A DNA stretch of 64,000 nt, taken from contig OY783216.1 of the NCBI GenBank assembly GCA_963678705.1, forward strand, positions 10,230,001 through 10,294,000, in the 5' to 3' direction. The translations under genes and the position numbers were made by a program. Under the pieces are notes generated by a model. The model saw only the letters and a program-made list of their open reading frames with translations. It made no database searches and was not told the DNA's origin. This document shows positions 26,801-38,800 of this stretch, piece by piece (positions within the stretch are counted from its first letter, which is position 1; the number at the start of each line of letters is the position of its first letter). Source of the DNA: Panorpa germanica. Lineage: Eukaryota > Arthropoda > Insecta > Mecoptera > Panorpidae.

Positions 26801-29800
26801 AAATAGTTGGAGATGTTGCATTTTTATCTAAAATGATTTTTTTGGTGTTGGTGTTCAAACTATTTTGACGTTAGCTAATCATGCACGGCCGTCGCTTCCA
26901 ACGTGCCGGATGAACAGAGGGCTACTGCCAACTAAATCTGGTGGATTTGAAAATGCGTAAATTAAATTTAAATATAATATTATTTACCCTCTGTTTTAAT
27001 GGCGACGATAATGAATAACCATGCATAATCAAATAATAATTATTTAAATAAAATATAGTCCAAATCACGAGAGTTCACCGGCAACTTATACTTAAAAGAG
27101 GTTATAAAGAGCGGTATAAATCTATAATACGATAATGAATTTTATCTGATTCAAGTCAGTGCTTTTTAGTTATATCGACAGTTTGTTTTAAATATGAGTC
27201 GCCGCCGAACTCTCGTAATTTGAACTATAGCTAGAGATGTCTCAAAAGCATATACGAGTTTGTATTCAGATAGAGACGTACCATCTATTCAAATTTAAAG
27301 ATATCTTGTAAATACAATTGGGTAGATGTCTTTTCATAAAATAAGTAATCAATTTAGTTCATAAATACAACACATAGCTAGGATTGCGAGGGGTACAACA
27401 GAATGCTGTTTGGTACGTTTTAAATTAAAAAAAGAAAAACTAAATTAATGTTTTATGAAGTCATCTGGCAACCCTATTCATTCCTGGTTAACACGGTTAG
27501 GGAATCTCTCTTGATAAAGTATGCTAATGTTTTCTGTAAAAGTCAAATATCGCAAGTAGTCGATTCACTGTCAGAGTGGAATCTTAACCCATTACTCTTC
27601 AGTTTTTTAATTAATTTTCTTAATTAATTAGTACTACATATATATCATTTATTTGTACTTCATAAGATTATAAGCCTGACCAAATCATGCTACTTACTTT
27701 CTAAATAAGGGCATAATACACAGGCTGTTTAAAGTGAAATCACATATATGTATATGTATAACACATCACTCATAAAGTTTGTAGAATGACATATAGATGG
27801 AGGTATTAAGAAATACATTTTTAGATAGTACCAACCTTCAAGCGATATATTTAAATTTTATATGACATTACGACCAATTGTTCACGAGTTGCAATGGTTT
27901 TACTGATGCCACTTTTGTAATTTTTTAAATAATGAAAAAATCTGAATTTCGTGTTGATTAATAGGAGAAATACCTAGTCCGAATAACACTTGTCAATCTA
28001 AAGAATGTTACATAAACTAATATACTTAACTTACCTTCTGTTTTTATTGCAATTAATGTTATTAATTAAAAGTGAAGATGTTGAAATTAACATGGATAAG
28101 GTTATGTAGTTAGTGATGATAATTAAAATCATTATTTTGTACGCACCACCTATATTAGTATTGAAACGAATGTGTAGAAACAGTTCTCGAATGACTGAAA
28201 CAATATTAAATGGTAAAAACTTACAAACTGCATAAAATATAAATGCAAATTCAAAATATATTATGAACGCATGCGCAGAAAACAGTTTCCAAATAACACG
28301 AAATATTAAAAAACAAAAATCTCTGATTGGAAACAAATAATTTCGACTGGATATAAATATAAATGTTTTAGAAGATATCATCAACGTCTTTACATATGTG
28401 TAAAGTTTCTTATTTAAAAAGAAACAGTTGCAACAGAGTTTTTGATCTTAACAGAAGCGACGGTTTTGAGGTTATATTTACCACCTGTTCAAATATACGT
28501 ACAAGAAGAATTAATCATTTTTGTTTTCTTTCCACATGTAATATGCACAGGCCTGACGATAAAGGATGTCATGATCTAATTATAAGTAGATATAGAATAT
28601 ATTCTGACACTATATGAGTCACTAGCCACGGCTGGGGCATTTACAATTTTCATTTAAGGTTCAGCAGGAGCAGATCCGTTTCTACAGCTAGACGAGGCTG
28701 TATTTATCTTCATAAATCTACACGCATTATAAATTAACTTACATTCTGTATAAATAGATGTATTAATATATACATTGTTTTACAAATTTTGAAAATTACT
28801 TTCATATTTTTATTATTTACTTACCCACTATAGAGAATATAATTTTAAACTTTTATTACGTCTATGTTATGTAATCAAGGATACCAGACGACCCGATATG
28901 GGCATGTGAGTCCTGCATAAGTATTTAAATGTCCCGCAAAAATTAAATCAACAGTTTTTAATCTTATTTAAATAGCAGGTAGTTTGGGATCTTCTAAAAT
29001 TGTCATTTATAAATATTAGGTTTTCAAAACTTGTGATTCTTAATACAATGGAAAATAAAATATGAATTATATATTTTTAACTTGATAGAACCAAACTAGA
29101 TGTCACTACTTAATCAAATATTATACATACGAGCTGTGTATTAAATGAAATGCTATTTACTTATACGAATATTTACATATAGACATTTTTTGAATCATTT
29201 TATTCAGTGTCAATTTATTTAAGGTCTAATTAATACGAATGAATGTTTTTGCGATTCTTACCAGCTGATAGTAAATTAAATTACACCTTTACAACCTAAA
29301 TCCAAATGGCTTGTTCATATTTTGTACATATTTGTATTGTTTTTAAGGAAAATATCATTGATATTGCGCTCAAATATTTTAAATGGAGCCCTGATTTAAA
29401 CTTATGCCCACTCATATTGTGTTTGGTACGCATAGTTCTATTTGTATTCGCTAGGTGGAGTCTACATACATTCCTATATCTTTACAGGGAGGGAGTAACA
29501 GTATTTTTATAATACTTACGTGCTATTTATACATGAAAAAGTATACTACATTGTTATGTAATGTAACAGCGCGAACTGACAATCATTAGCTCTAAGTTTC
29601 GGCATATTTCATTTATCAAACAAGATTAACATAACCTATCTTTTTTCAATTTTATTACAGTGCTATAATTAAATTTAACAACAAGAATTATCTCATAAAA
29701 ACTTACGCCTGTCTGTAAATGATATATTTAAATTGTTAATGCTTTAGTATACTATTATATTTAGAATATTTTATTCGCTAAACACCAAATACAGATATTA

Positions 29801-32800
29801 CCTTACATACAAGTCAAACTTTAATTAATCTCAGACTTACTAATATATTTCTTGTATTATTTACTGTAATTTTTTACCTAACGTTACATTTTATTTGTTA
29901 CCGAAGTTTAGAATTATGTTCTTAGATTGTCATTAGGTACTTTAAAAAAATTTAGTTTGTACATACCAGCTGTTATACATTGGAACACAGTTGTGTACAT
30001 ATATTCGTCTGCACACACGCAAATATATTATTGAACTATTTATACATACGATCTGTTTTTACAAATTGAAACACAGTTGACATTTTTCACAGTTTCAACT
30101 GCACGCACTGCAATGAGGCTTCCACAATGAAGGAACAAAATATCAATGACTTACCTTCGACTAATTAAGAAGCACGAATATTTAAATTATTTATAACACA
30201 GAGTAAAATAAATTAATAAATAGAATTAGGAAATATATTTACCGGCTGTGTTTAAAACAGAGGTTAGGTTATTAAAAGAAAATATCGAGTGGTTCAAATA
30301 TTAGTGAGGTATAAATAAAAGCATCCGTTTGTATATAAGAAGACGAACTGCGTTAAAAAATTTGAAATATCTCAATTATTTTGGATTTTATAAGGGGTTC
30401 TAAAAATTCATGGACTTTCTTTTTTAAATAAAAATTATTGATTTCTTAATATTTTTTGATGCAGTTATATTCATTTGTATTTAAGAAGACGAATTGTGTT
30501 AAAAAATTTGAAATATCTTAAATATTTTGGATTTTATAAGGGGTTCTAAAAATTCATGGACTTTTTTTCTTAAAATAAAAATTATTGATTTCTTAATATT
30601 TTTTGATGCAGTTATATTCATTTGTATTTAAGAGGACGAACTGTGTTAACAAATTTGAAATATCTTAATTATTTTGGATTTTATAAGGGGTTCTAAAAAT
30701 TCATGGACTTTTTTTTTAAAAATAAAAATTATTGATTTCTTAATATTTTTTAATATAAATATATTTGAAATATAAATGAATATAACTGCATCAAAAAATA
30801 TTAAGAAATCAATAATTTTTATTTTAAGAAAAAAAGTACATGAATTTAAAAAAGGTCGCATAGAAATCTAAATACATTGATGTTTAAAATGTAATAAAGC
30901 AGAAAATTATACATATTTTAAATTTTAATTTAACAGTTTATCAATTTAACGTGCAGCGGATATTACTCTATTAAGAACTAGACAAACAAGAAATAAGGAT
31001 TATCAATAAATTTTCATCGCTTTAGATGTTTCCCTTTCTATAACAATCGTGTAATACACACCCATTGCCATACAATGGGGCGAAGAGCTAGTCTATATTA
31101 TAAAGACAATTCGTTACTCACGTCCTATAAAAAAGATGGAAGTATTAAATCTAAATTCTCCCGTCTTATACATCTATAAATAAATCTTTGGTTATACTTG
31201 AAATGCATAAATCATTAGCTTCAATGTAAGACTTACGAACTTTAAATTACAAAAGAATATTGAATTCCAAATAGTATAGACATCTATCCAATATTAGGGG
31301 CTACCCCTAATTTCTCCTTTCTTAGAGAAGTTAAACTTATATATTTACCTTCTACATTTTCCAAAACACCAATTGTTATGTTAAAACAGATAATTAAAAT
31401 GGTAATTATTTAATAGGTAAAAGAAAAACATATTCTATATTATTTTGATTACATTTATTAATTAAAAATTATATTTTCACAAAACGCAATGGTTTATTTT
31501 ATTTTCTACATATATATGTAGAATCTTTTTTTCAACGCCTGCTCACTTTGCAACTATATATACACAAATACATGTAACTGTGCTTGCATACTGATCAGGC
31601 GTGAGTACCCGACATTATTTTATTCACTTACGTCGTCCTATTCGCATAGAATTGTATTGGTAGATAGAATAGAATTAAAAGAATATGTATTATCAATCAA
31701 ATTCATTTTACAGTCACTATAACCCCCTTAATATGTATAAGAATTAAATATTTTTCTAGTATTTACGTTCTGAAAAATAACAGCAATTTCTTTTTAGACG
31801 CAGCTCCATAATTTTTTTATTCAGTAGACGATTTAAAACAATTTAAAAAACTCATGTGAACCGCAGCTATAGTTCTGGATTTGGTTGTTATCAAATAAAA
31901 TTGAATATTTAACGACACGACACTATAAATACTGCCAACATATTACGAGGTCGTCGGTGATAGACTTAACATCGACGTTAAATAAATTAAATATAAAAAA
32001 AAAGTAATTAACAACAGTCTTTAAAATACTTACGTTTGGAATGAAATACCACGGCTAAAAATATTTAAATTCATTGTAAATAAGTGATATAAATATTACT
32101 AGTATGTTACTTAGTAATACAGAAAAAAACGTACGTTCGTTGTCGTCCATCAAAACTTTAGCTGAAATAAATTACAAAAAGAAATTATGCATATATCCTA
32201 TAGCTCCGTGTCTGATTACAACACTACCTTCTTAAAAGATATTTCAAAAAGACTACCTCTTAATAAATAAGATTTTTGATTTATTACTTACGATAGGCTT
32301 GAGGTACAAAAGATATTAATTAAATTGATTAACTTTTGTATATAAAAAAAACACTTCTTCGTTTATTTATATAGCTTACCAAATGTCACAAATGAGCGGA
32401 AGAATGCTGTAATAAATTAAACATAATATATGTTATTTCATTTATAATTAAATGTTTATTAAAATGTATTTGGGTTCAATACCTGTACCAGCGACATGTT
32501 TGACTGTATTATGAAATGACATTTTCCTAAGAATTTGAAGCTCTTTGTTTAATTTATTATTTATAATGAATTTAAACAAATATTATTTTTGCTAAAATTA
32601 AAAATGCAATAAATTTATCAACTTTAACAAGAGTAAATTCTTTATTCATCTCAAGCAATGCAGAAATATCTTTTTTTCAACGCCTGCTCACTATGCAACT
32701 ACTTATACACAAATACATGTATCTGTGCTTGCATACTGATCAGGCGTTGTAAGTTCCATTAGAGTCTGATAACAATTAATAATATCTGTCAACTGGTTCT

Positions 32801-35800
32801 TATATGATAAATAATTTACTAAGCTGTAGATCAAATTCAAATATCTATTGTTACAAGTATCTATGTTTCTTCCAACCTTTTTTCTTTAGAAGAATTGCAG
32901 AATATCTTATTTTTTAGAATATCTTATGTAAATAATTGTATATATACAATTATTATACCCTCAACAGTTCTATTCTAATTTGTTTTAATATGATTATTTA
33001 TCAACTTACGCTCTCCTGATTATCATTAGTTAAAAACAATACGTGCAAATTAAGTGTCAGTAAAGTATATTAGGAAGATAACACTTCTTGTTTAACTAAG
33101 TTATCATTTTCATTGCCCGCGGAGACGACAAGTCTGATCCTTGTGCCGGTCGGTAAATTCAAGCTACAAGTGCGGTTTTCTTTAAATAAGAGCCTTTGGT
33201 TTTTATTTAATAAATTAGCGGCAGTTTTAAGTTATTGTACAGCTTTAAAGAAATCCAAGATGCGGGACTGATGTCAACCTTCCCCTTTCGTTAAAAAAGA
33301 GAAAAAACTTTTTAGAATAAATATCTCATACGAATATTTGATTACCTTGTAAGAGACACAAGTTTGTTTTTCTACAAAACTTGCCATACGAAACTTATCA
33401 ACTCACTGATTATTATATTATTATTTAATTTAACTTACTTCGTCCTATTTGGAATATAAATAATTGTAATCATAATTAATAACTTAAAAATGTAATAAAG
33501 TGAAAAGCAATTTTCACTTACGTCGCTCTTAAGTCATAGAATTTTTGTTTGTTATTAATACTTTTCTTAGAACGAAACTACTTCTACTAATATTTTCTTT
33601 TATAAACGTGTTCTACAATTTCTTCCAACAGTTTGGACGACGTGTTAAGAATGAAAATGAATATTGTTATATTTACTTATTTCAAATAACCCTGAGATTT
33701 TTCCAGGGTCAATTTCAGCCTCGCTATCTGATTCACTATCGCTGTCATCGTAACTTTCTCCTGAATATGGGGTTGCTGAAAAGATCAAGTTGTAATTATA
33801 ATAAAATGTAATATTAAAACACTATTATCGAATAATAAAATTAACAATTCTTTTAATATATAATTATTAAATATACAAATAATAATTACTGTCATAGTAG
33901 TCCCAATCAAAATCTTCAGATTTCGAAAATGGTGCTGGAAAAGTACCTGGATAAGAAACCAAATACTAGTTAGAATATAAGAAAAACTAAATTTATAGAA
34001 CAGAATAGAATATCAAAAATAATCCATCTCGAACTTACCATTTGCTCCACCGGTGCCATCTTCAATCAAAATATTTTTTAATTAGTTCACTAGCTATTAA
34101 TAATTACTAAAAATATCAAAAACAATTTCGTCCCAAATTAGTTGTCACATTTAGTGTGAGAAGAATGGATATTCATCAATAATTAATTAGTTAATAATAC
34201 AAATTATGATTATTCTTTAATTTAATGTACTATGTTTCTTTCAGGGCTATGGAGTCGAAGTCGGAAGCAATTTGGAACTGCGTGAGTACTTACTTTTACC
34301 TAATTATTAGAAATATTAGTTAACTTTTATAATATTTAAATTATTTAAGCTTTTCTTGTAAATACACCTATTTATATTTTTACATCCTCACCAGCTACTT
34401 CAGCTTCCCTCAGAAAATCTGAAATTTTTAAATTAAACACATAAATATAATTTTTTATTAATCCTGAATGTCTACTTACAGTAACTTTCAAATCACCTAG
34501 TTGTTCAAAGCAAAACTTATACATAAACCTACTGTGGTCATCTTCAGGTACACAAAATATTATATTAGAATAAGGAGTGAAAGTAAAAGAGAGTTAAAGG
34601 TTGCGAAATCTGCTTGGTTTTAAATTTTACATATCAACTAACATCAAATATCATTCCACACAATATTTCTGTTGCTATAACCACAGAATCAAAACAGATC
34701 GGCGTGCCAAAGCCTTACCCTATTCAACCATCTTACCAAATATCAAATATATAATTGCTACATGAACTTAGAATATAAAATACTCAAATTGTAATTACCC
34801 TCAATTGTTGTTTCTTCGCAAAATAAATTTGAATAACCAAACAGAAATAATAGAATTGTGTTAGAATTGTGTTGCACTGTTTTTTAAGATCTGTTTCGAA
34901 TTTTTTGTAGTATATGAACAAGCATGTTTAATGCAGAGATGATGGCCTTATTCCCACTCACTGTTTTTATATTTACCACCACTTTAATTTTTATATTTAT
35001 CTTTAGTTATTTATAATAGAATTGAATTACTTTTACCTTTTGTTGTGGCCATTGTTGAGCCTATAGTACAAATAACCACATTTTATAAAAAAAAAAACAA
35101 ATCTGAATTAATTTCTTTTACAAAACGGAGAGGAGCAGAATGAGCTAAGGGTATTTCACAGCAGCTCGAAAGTGTGGCTAAATAGGACAATCAAAATACA
35201 ATAAATATAAGAGCATATCGAAAAGGAAGCTCTGCGAACAAAAAGATTTTGAATTACAAAAAATAATCTTAATTAATTTTATCTTCTGTGACATTATAAG
35301 CAGAGGTGCCACAAGCCGCAAATGTTACATAGGAAAAGGGAGAAGTAGAGGACAGAGAAAGTGGAAAGGATTACATTTAATAAATCGTAATCAATGATTA
35401 AATGTAGAAGAATATAAAGCCTAGTATGAATTAAAAATAAATATACATGCATACATTATTACTTAACAAGACTTACCAAGAATTACTGCAAATTAAATTA
35501 ACTCATTGAATATATTTTATTTTTCTTTGAATATGTTGTTTATTGTGTTCAATAAAATGTATAGCTTAAAGACAGGGCCGGTCCAACCGATATTTATTGT
35601 AAATGCGACATGCTGATTTGAAGAACCTTCTCCGCCCCTATTTTAAAGATTTCTAAATAAGGGAACTATGCGGTCGATTCTTTACAGTTTTCCGCCCCTC
35701 ATTTTTACCGTTTCTCTGGCATGCACATCGGACCAACCCTCTGCTTGAAGATAGGGCATTAGTTTTAAATACTTACTTCGCACTGGATTTCGGAATATTG

Positions 35801-38800
35801 CATTTTACATATTAGACAATTAGTTTTTATTTAAGGAATATGGCAATATATTTTGAATGAATATATATCATACTTTTATCTGTAGAATTATGATAGTAAA
35901 TAGAGTTTAATAAAAAGATCACATAATTTTTTAATTGACAATAACTAATAATTCGTAATTTATGTTGTGATAATATTACTAATGAATAAAAAATAATTAC
36001 ATGCTGTATTAGAAAAATATTAATTAAATATTATTTAGAGACAATTTACATAGAAAATATTCATAATATTGTTCATACATCTTGACAACAAAGCAATGCT
36101 CGGCCAGGTATTCAGAGTTGCATATTTTCGAACCTTTTGGGATTAGCCAATGCTATCGATTGTGTTTATTATTACATAGGGGACGAAAGGCGAGGGGTGA
36201 AACCAATTGTGAGTGGTGTATTCATAAATATTAAAGATGCAATGAACTTAATAATGCGATTTACTTACTAACTAGTCGCCCTGATTTAATTACATAATAA
36301 AACTAATTAATCAAATATTTACTAGGTATAATTATTACATTTATCACAATTTAGTCATAAAATCCCGTTAAAAACTCTCGTTCAATACAATTGCTATTTA
36401 AATATTGTGCTATTGTGCGATTGGGCTATGAACTGCTACTCCATCCAGCATATTCTTCAGATTTAGCCCACTGAGACTAAGAAGAAACTCTTTCAAATCT
36501 GAAGAAATGGCTGGGCGCTTAGAGATTTGTGTCAGTTATAAAGAAATCTGCATTAGTGTGTGGCAAACTTACTTCCTAGATTTTATAATTTAAAAGAACA
36601 TAAAATGAAAATCTTTTAAAATAAATTAAGGATTAGAGGATTATAAAGGAGTGATATCTTTATTTAGTTGAGAATGATGACAAATTGATAATTTTTCTAT
36701 TAGCAGTATTACAGATACTGTATCGTCTCTTAATAAAAATAACATAAAACAGAAAACTTCACAAAACTTACTTCCTGAAATGATAAAACAGAAAAGTATT
36801 TAATTTTTTATTTCATATGAAACTACTATTATATTTTTCTGTTTAGATTTCAGTATTAGTTATAAGATTGTCTTTGTAATAATTTATTTATTATAAAAAT
36901 AAAATGATTCTGTAGTTTACCGCCTTCTATAATATTAAATAATAATATTATTAATAATAGGAGCCTACAATTTGGCTTTGACGTTTCTCTTTAGGTTTCA
37001 ATATTGGTTATCACATTGTTTATGTAATAATTTATGTGATATAAGTATAAAATGAATCTCTATTTACGAGCTTTTATAATGTTAAATGATAATGTTAATA
37101 ATAATTCGAGCCTACTATTTTGCTTGGCGTTTCTGTTTTGGTTTCGGTATTATTTATATTGTCTTTGTAATAATTTATTTAATATAAGTATAAAATGATT
37201 CTCTATTTACCTTCTTCTATAATAGTAAATAATAATATTATTACCAATACAAGCCTACTATTTGCTTTGACGTTTCTGCTTAGGTTTCAGTATTAGTTAT
37301 CACATTGTTTGTGTAATAATTTATGTAATGTAAGTATAAAATGATTCTCTATTTACCGGCTTCTATAATAGTAAATAATAATATTATTACCAATACAAGC
37401 CTACTATTTGCTTTGACGTTTCTGCTTAGGTTTCAGTATTAGTTATAATACTGTCCATGTAATAATATATTTATTATAAGAATAAAATAATTCTTTACTC
37501 TTTAATATTAATATCAGCATATTATTTTCGCATAAGTATTATGTTCAATAATGTGGTACATTATTCTAACATATTCTCCACTATTGACAAATCAAAAACA
37601 GAGTCCAAATAATTCTTGGCAAGCCATTGCTTTGCTTGAACGGAGATGTAAGCACCTCTACTTTTTTATTATAATTAATGGTTAAAATAGAACTTGAAAA
37701 AAATGAAAGGTATATTATAACAACTAAGAAGGCTAAGAATGTTTTTTTATGTCCGTTTATTTATTAGCAACGTATTGGCAAATAGCTATAAAGATATAAA
37801 GTTCCTCATAATAATGTTTTAAGTAATCTAAATATTATTACTTGTAGCTGCAATAGTAACAAGTGTAACCAAATAACAGAAGTAAAAGAAAAAGACAATA
37901 ATTAGCTGTACTAAAAACATTTAATATTTATTTTAGATCCTTTATACGGCTTACTATCTAATTGGGTGATACAAAGTTTAAAAATATTATTTTCTTTTCC
38001 CTAAGAATAACTTTTTATATGACTTAATGACCTTATAATTTAAAAAAAAATATTACTTACATACTATTTAGTATTAGGAATAATTTAAATAATGAATTTT
38101 AAAATTTTGTATTGAAAATGTTTCTTTAACTGGTTAATATTTTATAATATAAAACTACAAATATATCGTAATGAGGTTTTATCTAGTATAACAAAAGTTG
38201 CTATGTTACCTAATTTATAACATTTTGTGACTTATTTTAAGGTCTATATTTTTCAAGATTGGTAGAAGCACAAGCTTCCTAAGAAGATCATTAAGTAGTA
38301 GTAAGTTAACTTACTGACTGCAATAAATATACTTATAGTCAGCAAAAGAATGAACAAAGACTAGGTTTACTCTCAGCAGTTTGCAGAGTTTCTTGGCAGA
38401 GTTTTCTATAAATATTGTGCAATAATTAAGAAATTATCATTTTTTATATTTACCGTCTGAACCATTTCAATCAAGCGTTGTTAATATCAAATCTTCATTA
38501 TGGAAACAAAATATTCGAAAAATATAAAATAAACTTATAGTTTCTTAAGAGTGATAGGATAGATCTTATAAATAATCTCAATATATCTACTTACTCAATG
38601 CTACAAATTGCACATATGAGATCGTCAATACACAGAAAAAATTATTAAGGTACAAACTAAGTGTGTGATATTCTTTAACGGGTTAACAACTTTGAAATAT
38701 TCAAAAACTAAAAAATTAGTTTTGCTTACATTTAATAATTGGTTTGTGACATGATTTTTTAGGGGCAGATTTTTTAATTCTTTCTTTAAATAATAGTAAA

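Noticed and set aside
27722..27724. Extra 3-nt exon cct in gene B (donor GTGTAT)
   Set aside because: Including it makes a TAA with the next exon (aaa), and its donor is poor.
28031..28384. 117-codon minus-strand ORF
   Set aside because: It reads through gene B microexons and introns in an arbitrary frame; the microexon chain explains the site.
34481..34545. Open minus-strand frame around SRFMYKFCFEQLGD
   Set aside because: Phase-1 entry meets a stop, so only the 9-nt exon at its upstream end was kept.
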